Assembly: GCA_900759445.1 (NCBI GenBank)
Contig: CAAEVH010000063.1
Location: 1 to 64,000, forward strand
Direction: 5' to 3'
Source of the DNA: an uncultured Raoultella sp.
GTDB taxonomy: Bacteria; Pseudomonadota; Gammaproteobacteria; Enterobacterales; Enterobacteriaceae
Length of the DNA stretch: 64,000 nt
Made by a program: the position numbers and the translations under genes. The notes beneath the pieces are model-generated. The model saw only the letters and a list, made by a program, of their open reading frames with translations, was not told the origin of the DNA and ran no database searches. This document shows, in pieces, positions 33,147-41,751 of the stretch (positions within the stretch are counted from its first letter, which is position 1; every line of letters begins with the position of its first letter).

Positions 33147-35540
33147 ATGCTTAACTCTGTGCGTTATGGCCTGCTGACCAGCGGATTATTATTTGGCGCG
33201 ATGGCACATGCCGCTCCGGCCGGCGATCTGCCGCTGATGCCGTGGCCGGCTCACGTCGAACGCCCGCAATCGCCGGGCGCGTTGGTGTTGAATAATCAGC
33301 TGACGCTGAACGTGACCGGCGACGTGCCCGGCGACGCCGTAGGCCGCTGGCGCGAGCGCATTGCCCGCCAGACCGGCTGGACGCTACAACCGCAAATGGC
33401 GCCGGTTAACACGCCGACAATTCACGTGGTGGTGGCCAAAAAAGTGCCGGCGATTCCTCGCCCTGACAGTGATGAAAGCTACCAGCTGAAGGTGACCGCC
33501 GAGGGCGTTATCCTCAAGGCGAATACCCGGTTTGGCGCGCTGCGCGGGATGGAAACGCTGCTCCAGCTGATGCACAACGGTGCTGAAAATACGGCGATTC
33601 CTTACGTCACGATTGATGATGCGCCGCGCTTCCCGTGGCGCGGGCTGCTGCTGGATTCCGCTCGCCACTTCATACCGCTGGAGGCTATTAAACGCCAGAT
33701 TGACGGCATGGCGGCGGCTAAACTGAACGTTTTCCACTGGCATCTGACCGACGATCAGGGCTGGCGCTTCGCTTCCACGCGGTATCCGAAACTGCAACAG
33801 AAGGCCAGCGACGGGCTGTTTTATACTCAGGCGCAGATGAAAGAGGTGGTGCGCTACGCGGCGGACCGTGGCATTCGCGTGGTGCCGGAAATCGATATGC
33901 CCGGCCACGCGTCTGCGATTGCGGTGGCCTACCCGGAGCTGATGAGCGCTCCGGGGCCCTACGACATGGAGCGTCATTGGGGCGTACTGAAACCCGTGCT
34001 CGATCCCAGCAAAGAGACCACCTACGCCTTTGCCGAGGCGATGATCGGCGAGCTGGCGGCTATTTTCCCGGACCCGTATCTGCATATCGGCGGCGATGAG
34101 GTTGACGACAGTCAGTGGAAAGCGAATCCGACTATCCAGGCGTTTATGCGCGAGAAGGGGCTGGCCGATAGCCACGCGCTGCAGGCGTACTTCAACCGCA
34201 GGCTGGAGGCGATCCTCGAAAAATACCATCGGCAGATGGTGGGCTGGGATGAAATTTATCACCCGGACCTGCCGAAAAGCATTCTGATTCAGTCCTGGCA
34301 GGGGCAGGATGCGCTGGGCGAGGTGGCAAAACAGGGCTATCGCGGGATCCTCTCCACCGGTTTCTATCTCGACCAGCCGCAGTACACCGCCTATCACTAT
34401 CGCAATGAAATTGTGCCTCAGGGGCTGAACGGCGTGGATACGATAAGTGATAACGACAGCGCGCAGAGCTGGAGCTTCTCGATGCCGCGGCTGAAGGGCA
34501 GCGCGGTTGAGGGGAGCTTTACACTGGTTAAAGGCGAGGGCGGCTGGCGCGGTTTTATTGATTTCAAAGGCAAATCTCGTCGTGCGGTGCAGGATATTGA
34601 ATGGGGCGACGACGATCGGCTGACCTTTCGGGTCGACACCTGGATGGGGGAAACCCGACCGGTGCTGCGCGTGAACGACGATAAGCTGGGCGGCTATTTC
34701 CTGCTGGGCAACACCCGCTATCCGGTCAGCGGGCAAAAGCTGGAAGCGGTGCCCCAGGGCACGCCGCCGGTGGTCCCGGATACGGACCAGCAGAAAAACC
34801 TGCTCGGCGGTGAGGCGGCGCTGTGGGCGGAAAACGTGGCGGCGCCGGTGCTGGATATTAAACTCTGGCCGCGGGCCTTTGCGGTGGCGGAGCGGTTGTG
34901 GTCGGCGCAGGATGTCAACGACAGCGATAACATGTATCAGCGGCTCCAGGCGATGGACAGCTGGTCTACGGTGTCGGTTGGCCTGCAGCAACATACCCAG
35001 CAGCTGGTGCAGTTCACGCGCTTAGCCAACGGCAGCAGCACCCTGCCGCTGCAAATTCTCGCTCAGGCGCTGGAGCCGGCGCAATACTACACCCGCCAGC
35101 ATCTGAAATTTCAGGCTAATCATTATCATCTGTTTGAGCCGCTGAACCGTCTGGCCGATGTGCTACCGGCGGAAAGCGCCACCGTGCGTAGCCTCGATCG
35201 TTGGGCGGCGCGCTTGATCAGCGATGCTGAAGACAGCGAAAGCGCGGATGCGCTGCGCCATATTTTTACCCTCTGGCAAAATAATATCGCCGATGCGCAG
35301 GCGCTGACGGAAAACAGCTATCAGCTGGCGGCGATAAAGCCGGTGGTGGCGCAGGTGGATAAGCTGGCGACGCTGGGGATACGGTTGACCGATCTGGTGG
35401 CGCGTCAGGGAACGCTGGATGATAAAGAGTATGCGTCGGTTCAGGCGCAGCTCGACGAGGCGGCGAAAACCCAGGATGAGCTGGTGATTGCGGCGGTCTA
35501 TCCGCTGGAGAAACTGCTGCGGGCGACGAAGGTCGAGTAG
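33147..35540 (+). CDS. Secreted GH20 beta-N-acetylhexosaminidase
   Basis: 797 residues. Signal peptide (about 1-22, ending MAHA), GH20b domain (about 30-150), then the catalytic barrel with WHLTDDQGWR, PEIDMPGHA and the catalytic pair D317-E318 in HIGGDEVDD. Residues about 430-548 form a strand-rich insertion (FTLVKGEGGWRGF, RLTFRVDTWMGE) before the barrel resumes at GGEAALWAENV. A helical C-terminal domain follows. Periplasmic or exported enzyme removing terminal GlcNAc/GalNAc from chitin- or glycan-type oligosaccharides. Not present here in E. coli. ATG 33147 follows AAGGAAAACTC. Confidence 0.9.
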   Translation: MLNSVRYGLLTSGLLFGAMAHAAPAGDLPLMPWPAHVERPQSPGALVLNNQLTLNVTGDVPGDAVGRWRERIARQTGWTLQPQMAPVNTPTIHVVVAKKVPAIPRPDSDESYQLKVTAEGVILKANTRFGALRGMETLLQLMHNGAENTAIPYVTIDDAPRFPWRGLLLDSARHFIPLEAIKRQIDGMAAAKLNVFHWHLTDDQGWRFASTRYPKLQQKASDGLFYTQAQMKEVVRYAADRGIRVVPEIDMPGHASAIAVAYPELMSAPGPYDMERHWGVLKPVLDPSKETTYAFAEAMIGELAAIFPDPYLHIGGDEVDDSQWKANPTIQAFMREKGLADSHALQAYFNRRLEAILEKYHRQMVGWDEIYHPDLPKSILIQSWQGQDALGEVAKQGYRGILSTGFYLDQPQYTAYHYRNEIVPQGLNGVDTISDNDSAQSWSFSMPRLKGSAVEGSFTLVKGEGGWRGFIDFKGKSRRAVQDIEWGDDDRLTFRVDTWMGETRPVLRVNDDKLGGYFLLGNTRYPVSGQKLEAVPQGTPPVVPDTDQQKNLLGGEAALWAENVAAPVLDIKLWPRAFAVAERLWSAQDVNDSDNMYQRLQAMDSWSTVSVGLQQHTQQLVQFTRLANGSSTLPLQILAQALEPAQYYTRQHLKFQANHYHLFEPLNRLADVLPAESATVRSLDRWAARLISDAEDSESADALRHIFTLWQNNIADAQALTENSYQLAAIKPVVAQVDKLATLGIRLTDLVARQGTLDDKEYASVQAQLDEAAKTQDELVIAAVYPLEKLLRATKVE

Positions 35541-35547
35541 TGAAACT

Positions 35548-35586
35548 CCCTCACCCGGCGCAGCGATAAAGGCGCATGGGTGAGGG
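35548..35586. terminator. Hairpin between convergent hexosaminidase gene and ridA
   Basis: CCCTCACCC pairs with GGGTGAGGG across a 21-base loop. No good T run on either strand. Confidence 0.5.
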
Positions 35587-35596
35587 GATGCGAGGC

Positions 35597-35983
35597 TTAG
35601 CGACGAATCGCGATCGCTTCGATCTCGATTTTCACATCTTTCGGCAGGCGAGCCACTTCCACACAGGAACGTGCCGGGAAGGTCGCATTATGCTCGCTGA
35701 AAAACGCTTCATAAGCGGCATTCACGGTGGCGAAGTCGTTGAGATCTTTAACGAATACGGTGGTTTTAACAATGTCGCCGACTTTCAGGCCTGCGGCTTC
35801 AACGATAGCTTTGACGTTGTCCAGAGACTGACGCGCCTGCGCGGCGACATCTTCCGGCACGCTACCGGTTTTCGGATCGACGGGGATCTGGCCGGAAGTG
35901 ATGATCATGCTGCCCAGATCAACACCCTGAACATACGGGCCGATTGCTGCTGGTGCATTTTCCGTCGCGATAGTTTTAGACAT
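35597..35983 (-). CDS. ridA: 2-iminobutanoate/2-iminopropanoate deaminase RidA
   Basis: 128 residues, YjgF/YER057c/UK114 family, near-identical to E. coli RidA. Hydrolyses reactive imines released by PLP enzymes such as threonine dehydratase. Key residue Arg of FPARSCVEVARLP is present. Downstream of pyrI on the same strand. Confidence 0.97.
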   Translation of the reverse strand: MSKTIATENAPAAIGPYVQGVDLGSMIITSGQIPVDPKTGSVPEDVAAQARQSLDNVKAIVEAAGLKVGDIVKTTVFVKDLNDFATVNAAYEAFFSEHNATFPARSCVEVARLPKDVKIEIEAIAIRR

Positions 35984-36024
35984 GAGTTCTCCTGAATAAC
36001 AGCATTATTAAGTAGTGACGCAAA

Positions 36025-36096
36025 ATCCTTCGAGTTGCATCGACGCGGCACGGGGCGAACCGCCCGCACGGCCGACAAAGAAGCAGCTTGAAGGAT
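36025..36096. repeat. 72-bp inverted-repeat element between pyrI and ridA
   Basis: ATCCTTCGAGTTGC and GCAGCTTGAAGGAT are 14-base arms matching in 12 positions, with a GC-rich palindromic interior (CGACGCGGCACGGGGCG...CCGCCCGCACGGCCG). Looks like a palindromic intergenic element able to fold in RNA. Confidence 0.6.
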
Positions 36097-36107
36097 AGCG
36101 CGTAGGG

Positions 36108-36134
36108 AACCCGGCCATTATAGGGAGCCGGGTT
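36108..36134 (-). terminator. Hairpin after pyrI
   Basis: AACCCGGC/GCCGGGTT, eight perfect pairs, 11-base loop, about 18 bp past the pyrI stop. Lacks a T run, so pyrBI transcripts may continue into ridA. Confidence 0.6.
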
Positions 36135-36151
36135 GCCAATACCAACCTCAA

Positions 36152-36613
36152 TTAGTTGGCCAGAACCACATAATGCGAAAACTCTTTTTCACAATATTTG
36201 CACTTCAACGCGATATCGTTTTCCCGCTTTTTCACTGCAAAGCTGGAGGAAACCGGCTCAGCGTGGCTGATACAGTTGCTGTTCGGGCAGACCAGCACGC
36301 TGTTAATCCGATCCGGCAGATTCGGGCGTGACTTACCGACCACTTCATAATCATCGATGCGGTTGACCGTGGCATGCGGGGCATACAGCGCCAGCTGGTT
36401 CACCTGCTCGTCGGTGAGGAAGGTATTCTCAATTTTTACCAGGTCCTTGCGGCCCATTTCACCTGACGGCAGGTTCAGGCCGATGGTGATACGCTGATCC
36501 GTTTCGGTCAGTTTGAACAACGTCAGCAGTTTAAAGCCCACCTGCGCAGGGATGTGGTCGATAACGGTGCCACGTTTAATGGCTTCTACCTGCAGTTTAT
36601 TATCGTGTGTCAT
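36152..36613 (-). CDS. pyrI: Aspartate carbamoyltransferase regulatory chain
   Basis: 153 residues. Allosteric subunit that binds CTP/UTP and ATP and, through its zinc domain, the catalytic trimers. Zinc ligands C109, C114, C138 and C141 are all present. 12 bp after pyrB. Confidence 0.98.
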   Translation of the reverse strand: MTHDNKLQVEAIKRGTVIDHIPAQVGFKLLTLFKLTETDQRITIGLNLPSGEMGRKDLVKIENTFLTDEQVNQLALYAPHATVNRIDDYEVVGKSRPNLPDRINSVLVCPNSNCISHAEPVSSSFAVKKRENDIALKCKYCEKEFSHYVVLAN

Positions 36614-36625
36614 GGTCGTTTCCCC

Positions 36626-37561
36626 TTACAGAGCCAGCTCGCTATTCAGTACCAGTGCCAGTAACGCCTGGCGTGCGAAGATGCCGTTGCCGGCCTGCTG
36701 GAAGTACCAGGCGTGCGGCGTTTTATCGACATCGGTGGTGATTTCATCAATGCGCGGCAGCGGGTGCAGCACTTTCATATTGTGACGGGCGCCTTCGAGG
36801 TCGGCGGCGCGCAGGACAAACTGCGCTTTGACGTTGGCGTATTCCGACGGGTCAAGACGCTCTTTCTGGACACGGGTCATGTACAGAATATCCAGCTCCC
36901 CCATCACTTCATCAATGGCGCTGTGCACGCTCCAGGCAATCCCTTTCTCATCCAGCATATCGAGGATGTACTGCGGCATCGCCAGCGCATCCGGGGCGAT
37001 AAAGTAGAAGCGGTTGCCGTTAAATTTCGCCAGCGCCTGGGTCAGCGAATGGACGGTGCGGCCATATTTGAGGTCACCGACCATCGCGACGTTGAGGTTT
37101 TCCAGACGGCCCTGAGTTTCCTGAATGGTGAAGAGATCCAGCAGGGTCTGCGTCGGGTGCTGGTTAGCGCCATCGCCGGCGTTGAGGACCGGAATACCGC
37201 CGGAAAACTCGGTCGCCAGACGCGAAGCCCCTTCCTGCGGGTGACGCATCACGATAGCGTCGACGTAGGTGCTGATGACCGAAATGGTGTCGGCCAGAGT
37301 TTCGCCTTTTTTGCCCAGCGAGGTGTTGCTGCTGTCGGAGAAGCCCACCACGCTGGCGCCGAGGCGATGCATCGAGGTTTCAAACGACAGACGGGTACGG
37401 GTGGAGGCTTCAAAGAAACAGCTGGCGATAACCTTATGCTTCAGCAGTTCCGGCTGTGGGTTCGCTTTCAGTTTTGCAGCGGTCGCCAGGACCAGTTCGA
37501 GGTCTTCTCGGCTGAGATCGTTTATGGAAATGATATGTTTTTGATATAGCGGGTTAGCCAT
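36626..37561 (-). CDS. pyrB: Aspartate carbamoyltransferase catalytic chain
   Basis: 311 residues. Forms N-carbamoyl-L-aspartate, the first committed step of pyrimidine synthesis. Carbamoyl-phosphate motif [14 protein letters not shown] loop and the mobile 80s loop SLGKKGE are present. ATG 37561 follows AGGAGATAAAC; eight extra upstream codons are excluded. Controlled by the pyrL attenuator. Confidence 0.98.
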   Translation of the reverse strand: MANPLYQKHIISINDLSREDLELVLATAAKLKANPQPELLKHKVIASCFFEASTRTRLSFETSMHRLGASVVGFSDSSNTSLGKKGETLADTISVISTYVDAIVMRHPQEGASRLATEFSGGIPVLNAGDGANQHPTQTLLDLFTIQETQGRLENLNVAMVGDLKYGRTVHSLTQALAKFNGNRFYFIAPDALAMPQYILDMLDEKGIAWSVHSAIDEVMGELDILYMTRVQKERLDPSEYANVKAQFVLRAADLEGARHNMKVLHPLPRIDEITTDVDKTPHAWYFQQAGNGIFARQALLALVLNSELAL

Positions 37562-37583
37562 GTTTATCTCCTGACGCCTGGGC

Positions 37584-37612
37584 AAAAAAAAAGCCCCTTA
37601 AATAAGGGGCTT
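37584..37612 (-). terminator. pyrBI attenuator
   Basis: AAGCCCCTTA/TAAGGGGCTT stem (37591-37612) followed on the minus strand by TTTTTTTTT. The pyrL stop codon lies inside the stem, so a closely following ribosome blocks it. Confidence 0.95.
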
Positions 37613-37702
37613 CGAGAATTCATTGAGCAACGGAAAGAAAAACGCTACGCCAGCGCCTGTGTTCAGACGCGGTAAGACAGAATGTCGTACGCAGTAGACC
37701 AT
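37598..37702 (-). CDS. pyrL: PyrL leader peptide
   Basis: 34-residue leader starting MVYCVRHSVLPRL, with the run FFFP encoded by T-rich codons (TTTTTCTTT) that forms the UTP-sensitive pause. RBS GGGAGGAAGC. Shorter than the 44-residue E. coli PyrL but equivalent in position, start and attenuator overlap. Confidence 0.9.
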   Translation of the reverse strand: MVYCVRHSVLPRLNTGAGVAFFFPLLNEFSKPLI

Positions 37703-37727
37703 GCTTCCTCCCGGCAAATCGACCGGC

Positions 37728-37755
37728 ATTATACGCAGCTCAAATTTCGGATCAA
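37728..37755 (-). promoter_or_regulatory. pyrLBI promoter
   Basis: Minus-strand -10 TATAAT (37733-37728) and -35 TTGATC (37755-37750) with 16-bp spacing, about 26 bp before pyrL. Confidence 0.8.
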
Positions 37756-37868
37756 GCGATTAGTACACAAACAAGAAAACGATTGCTTCGATAAGGCTGC
37801 GCCAGCGCAAAAAACCGTAAAAAAGAGGTGGTATGGCAGTGTGAAGGGGCGTATAAAAACAAAAATGA

Positions 37869-38351
<483 letters not shown>

Positions 38352-38355
38352 AAAT

Positions 38356-38450
38356 CCCCGGGTGGCGCGACGCTTACCGGGGCTACGGGGAGGTAGCCCG
38401 GATAAGTCTGGTCGCCCGGATAAGCGTCGCGCAATCCGGGAACATCCCGC
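38356..38450. repeat. REP cluster between convergent yjgK and argI
   Basis: CCCCGGGTGGCG...CTTACCGGGGCTACGG (38357-38390), then GTAGCCCGGATAAG and GCCCGGATAAGCG...GCAATCCGGG (38410-38440): three REP-type units in alternating orientation. Confidence 0.8.
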
Positions 38451-38460
38451 GAGAGAACGA

Positions 38461-39465
38461 CTATTTACTCAGCGTCGCCACCATCACCGCTTTGATGGTA
38501 TGCATCCGGTTTTCCGCCTGATCGAAGACGATGCTTGCCGGCGACTCAAAGACCTCGTCAGTCACTTCCATGCCGCCATGCAGGCCGTATTCCGCCGCCA
38601 TCTGTTGACCAAGGGTCGTTTGATCGTCATGGAACGCGGGCAGACAGTGCAGAAATTTCACCTGCGGATTACCGGTCAGCGCCATCATGTCGCTATTCAC
38701 CTGATAAGCGCGCAGTAACGCAATGCGCTCCGCCCATTTCTCTTTGGCTTCGCCCATCGAGACCCACACGTCGGTGTAGATAAAGTCGGCCCCTTTCACG
38801 CCCGCCGCGATATCTTCGGTCAGCGTGATGTTGCCGCCGTGTTTCTGCGCCAGCGCCCGGCATTCCGCCACCAGATTCTCTTCGGGCCAGCAGGCCTTCG
38901 GAGCCACCAGGCGCAGATCCAGGCCGGTCAAGGCCGCGGCTTCGAGCATGGAGTTGCCCATGTTGTTGCGGGCGTCGCCTGCATACACCAGGGTCATTTC
39001 GTTAAAGGCTTTCCCCGGCAGATGCTCCTGCATGGTCAAGAGATCCGCCAGCAGCTGGGTAGGATGAAACTCGTTGGTCAGGCCGTTCCATACCGGAACA
39101 CCGGCATATTCGGCAAGGGTTTCGACCACTTCCTGACCATGGCCGCGGTACTGAATACCATCATACATCCGGCCCAGCACGCGGGCGGTATCCTTAATGG
39201 ATTCTTTATGGCCGATCTGGCTGCCGCTTGGCCCGAGATAAGTGACGCGGGCACCCTGATCAAATGCGGCAACTTCGAAAGAGCATCGTGTCCGGGTAGA
39301 GTCTTTTTCGAAGATGAGCGCGATGTTTTTTCCAGCCAGATGCTGGATTTCAATACCGTTTTTTTTATCGGTTTTCAGTCTGGCCGCCAGCTTCAGCAGG
39401 GCGGTGATTTCCGCAGGGGTAAAATCGAGTAACTTTAAAAAATGCTTCTGGTAAAACGCGGACAT
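38461..39465 (-). CDS. argI: Ornithine carbamoyltransferase
   Basis: 334 residues. Makes citrulline from ornithine and carbamoyl phosphate in arginine synthesis. Carbamoyl-phosphate motif STRTRCSFE, ornithine motif WVSMGE and HCLPAFHD are present. Two ARG boxes overlap the upstream region. Confidence 0.97.
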   Translation of the reverse strand: MSAFYQKHFLKLLDFTPAEITALLKLAARLKTDKKNGIEIQHLAGKNIALIFEKDSTRTRCSFEVAAFDQGARVTYLGPSGSQIGHKESIKDTARVLGRMYDGIQYRGHGQEVVETLAEYAGVPVWNGLTNEFHPTQLLADLLTMQEHLPGKAFNEMTLVYAGDARNNMGNSMLEAAALTGLDLRLVAPKACWPEENLVAECRALAQKHGGNITLTEDIAAGVKGADFIYTDVWVSMGEAKEKWAERIALLRAYQVNSDMMALTGNPQVKFLHCLPAFHDDQTTLGQQMAAEYGLHGGMEVTDEVFESPASIVFDQAENRMHTIKAVMVATLSK

Positions 39466-39492
39466 GATTCCCTCACATGGCTTAAGCCCCTT

Positions 39493-39531
39493 ATTGAATT
39501 AAAATTCAATTTATATGTATGAATATTCATT
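39493..39531 (-). promoter_or_regulatory. Paired ARG boxes (ArgR operator) of argI
   Basis: Box 1 centres on TGAATTAAAATTCA (39495-39508); box 2 is TGTATGAATATTCA (39516-39529). The two 18-bp boxes are 3 bp apart, the standard ArgR hexamer arrangement. Confidence 0.9.
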
Positions 39532-39628
39532 TGCAACCCCGTGACACAAATCTTTCGCACAAAGGTGGAGGCAATCACGGCGGTATGTGACAATAGAAGT
39601 ATCTGCCGCACATTATGAGGAACGAGCC

Positions 39629-40054
39629 ATGGCAAACCCGGAACTACTGGAAGAACAGCGTGAAGAAACGCGTCTGATTATCGAAGAGCTGCTCGAAGAC
39701 GGCAGCGATCCGGACGCGCTGTACACCATTGAACACCATCTCTCTGCCGACGACTTTGAAACGCTGGAGAAAGTGGCTGTCGAGGCCTTCAAGCTGGGTT
39801 ACGAAGTGACCGAGCCGGAAGAGCTGGAAGTGGAAGAAGGCGAAGTGGTTATCTGCTGTGACATCCTGAGCGAAAGCGCCCTGAAGGTGGAGCTGATTGA
39901 TGCCCAGGTTGAGCAACTGATGACGCTGGCGGAAAAATTCGGCGTCGAATATGACGGTTGGGGCACTTACTATGAAGACCCGAACGGTGAAGAGGGCGAT
40001 GAAGAAGATGACGACGATCTCGTCGATGAAGACGATGACGGCGTTCGCCACTAA
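39629..40054 (+). CDS. rraB: Ribonuclease E inhibitor RraB
   Basis: 141 residues. Binds the RNase E C-terminal scaffold and alters mRNA decay. Very acidic, with a C-terminal run of Asp/Glu ([15 protein letters not shown]). ATG 39629 follows TGAGGAACGAGCC; an upstream extension is not used. A clear terminator follows. Confidence 0.96.
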   Translation: MANPELLEEQREETRLIIEELLEDGSDPDALYTIEHHLSADDFETLEKVAVEAFKLGYEVTEPEELEVEEGEVVICCDILSESALKVELIDAQVEQLMTLAEKFGVEYDGWGTYYEDPNGEEGDEEDDDDLVDEDDDGVRH

Positions 40055-40105
40055 GTAAATCTGCACGTCATCCTTCAGGCCGCGTCTTTGCTGGCTACGC
40101 ACAGG

Positions 40106-40144
40106 AACCCCGGCGACATCGTTCTCTATGTTGTCGGGGTTTTC
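40106..40144 (+). terminator. rraB terminator
   Basis: AACCCCGGCGACAT pairs with ATGTTGTCGGGGTT (two G-T pairs), then TTTTCG. Confidence 0.85.
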
Positions 40145-40227
40145 GTCTCGTTATACCCTGAACAATAATTGTGTCTGTTTGGATGCGATAACGGCCGGCA
40201 GCCGTTACCGTATAGCAAGGAACCTCA

Positions 40228-40995
40228 ATGGACTACCCGCAAATACTCGCCCCCGTACGTCACTTCCTGCACTGCCCAACGCCACAGGCGTGGATCGATG
40301 AAGCCCGTAAGCCGGAAAATCTCCCGCTGCTGCTGACTGATCATATGGTCTGCGAGCTAAAAGCGGCGCAAAACGCGCTGCTGCTGGTGCGTAAATATGT
40401 TGCTGATAAACAAGGGGCCGACGAGCTGCTGGCCTGCCTGAAGCCGTATGAGGACTTTACCTACCGCTGGGGGCCCGAGCCGGATTTCATCGCGCTGCAT
40501 AAACGAATTAATAAAAGCGCCATGCCGCAAACCGACGATCCCTGGAGCCGTCAGCTGGTGGACAGCATGGTACTGCTGATTAAAGAAGAGCTGCACCATT
40601 TCTGGCAGGTGCGGGAAATGATGCAGGCCCACGACATCCCGTACGTCAAAATCACCGCCAGTAATTATGCCCGCGGGTTGCGCAGAGAGGTGCGCTCCCA
40701 CGAACCGGTGATGCTGATCGATAAGCTGATTTGCGGCGCCTACATTGAAGCGCGCTCCTGCGAGCGCTTTGCCGCGCTGGCGCCGTGGCTGAATGACGAT
40801 CTGCAAAAGTTCTATCTGTCGCTGCTGCGCTCCGAAGCGCGGCACTATCAGGACTATCTGGATTTGGCGCAGCAGATTGCCGAAGAGGATATCAGCGAAC
40901 GTATTCACCAGCTTGGCGAGGCGGAGGCGGCGCTGATTAACGCCCCGGAGGCCGAATTCCGTTTCCACAGCGGCGTGCCGATGGTCGCGGCGTAA
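40228..40995 (+). CDS. miaE: tRNA-(ms2io6A)-hydroxylase
   Basis: 255-residue non-haem diiron monooxygenase that hydroxylates the isopentenyl group of ms2i6A37 in tRNAs reading UNN codons. Ferritin-like helices carry the iron ligands in KEELHHFWQ and SEARHYQDY, with a further Glu in GAYIEARSCERF. Present in Salmonella and Klebsiella but missing from E. coli K-12. RBS AAGGAACCTCA. Confidence 0.93.
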   Translation: MDYPQILAPVRHFLHCPTPQAWIDEARKPENLPLLLTDHMVCELKAAQNALLLVRKYVADKQGADELLACLKPYEDFTYRWGPEPDFIALHKRINKSAMPQTDDPWSRQLVDSMVLLIKEELHHFWQVREMMQAHDIPYVKITASNYARGLRREVRSHEPVMLIDKLICGAYIEARSCERFAALAPWLNDDLQKFYLSLLRSEARHYQDYLDLAQQIAEEDISERIHQLGEAEAALINAPEAEFRFHSGVPMVAA

Positions 40996-41004
40996 AGAGC
41001 CTTT

Positions 41005-41105
41005 CCCCGGAGGCGATGCGTTCCGCGCCTGTCCGGGCTACCAAACCGCCGGGTAATCTGAGGGGGAGAGCCGTCGCCCCGGTAACCATCGCGCGACCGG
41101 GGAAC
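41005..41105. repeat. REP cluster between convergent miaE and yjgM
   Basis: CCCGGAGGCGATGCG...GCCTGTCCGGGCTAC (41006-41041) and GCCCCGGTAACC...GCGACCGGGG (41075-41103): two REP-type palindromes in the 146-bp gap. Confidence 0.7.
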
Positions 41106-41127
41106 CGCGGCTGACGGCGACGAGCCG

Positions 41128-41631
41128 TTACAGCGTTTTCAGCATCCGCACTTCGCAATCGACATGACCGGTGCAGCCAAGCGGCCCGTCGATATGTTCG
41201 AAGCCCAGGCGCTCATACAGCCCGACGGCTTCTTTCAGGAAGGCGGTGGTTTCCAGATAGCAGCGTTTGAAACCCTGCTCGCGGGCATAATCTAACGCCA
41301 GCAGCGCCAGCTTTTTCGCCAGCCCCTGGCCACGGGCAGAGGTCATAAAATACATTTTCTGTAATTCGCAGATATCCGGTTCGCTATGCGCCAGCGGGGC
41401 AATGCCGCCGCCGCCGACCACCTGACCCTCCTGTTCAACCACCCAATAGGCGGAGCCCGGCTGGCTGTAGAGCTCAAAAAGCTCATCGAGGTTAGGGTCG
41501 GCGACCGTATAGCCTTTATCGGCCGTCAGGCCGTATTCCGCAGAAACCTGGCGGATAACGTTGGCGATAGCTGCATTATCTTCAGCGGTGATGCGGCGCA
41601 GCGACGCCGTAATGGTCGCGCTCGTATTCAT
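41128..41631 (-). CDS. yjgM: GNAT acetyltransferase YjgM
   Basis: 167 residues from the ATG at 41631, exactly the length of E. coli YjgM; a further ATG 12 bp upstream lacks a ribosome site. Acetyl-CoA motif [12 protein letters not shown] and C-terminal [12 protein letters not shown]. An O-acetyltransferase role (OatA) has been proposed for the E. coli protein, to my recollection; substrate uncertain. Confidence 0.9.
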   Translation of the reverse strand: MNTSATITASLRRITAEDNAAIANVIRQVSAEYGLTADKGYTVADPNLDELFELYSQPGSAYWVVEQEGQVVGGGGIAPLAHSEPDICELQKMYFMTSARGQGLAKKLALLALDYAREQGFKRCYLETTAFLKEAVGLYERLGFEHIDGPLGCTGHVDCEVRMLKTL

Positions 41632-41711
41632 ACGATGACTCATAGCAAAAAATGACGGATGGTGTTGTTAATAACATCGCGAGCGGGGGAAGCGCAAGCG
41701 GGTATCGCGGA

Positions 41712-41745
41712 TAAAAACGCCCCTTGCCTGAGCCGGCAAGGGGCG
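41712..41745 (-). terminator. valS terminator
   Basis: CGCCCCTTGCC/GGCAAGGGGCG, 11 perfect pairs, 6-base loop, followed on the minus strand by TTTTTA. Confidence 0.93.
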
Positions 41746-41751
41746 GGAGGG

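Noticed and set aside
33384..34994. 536-codon open frame on the minus strand
   Set aside because: Antisense to the GH20 hexosaminidase gene, with His/Arg-rich composition typical of a shadow frame.
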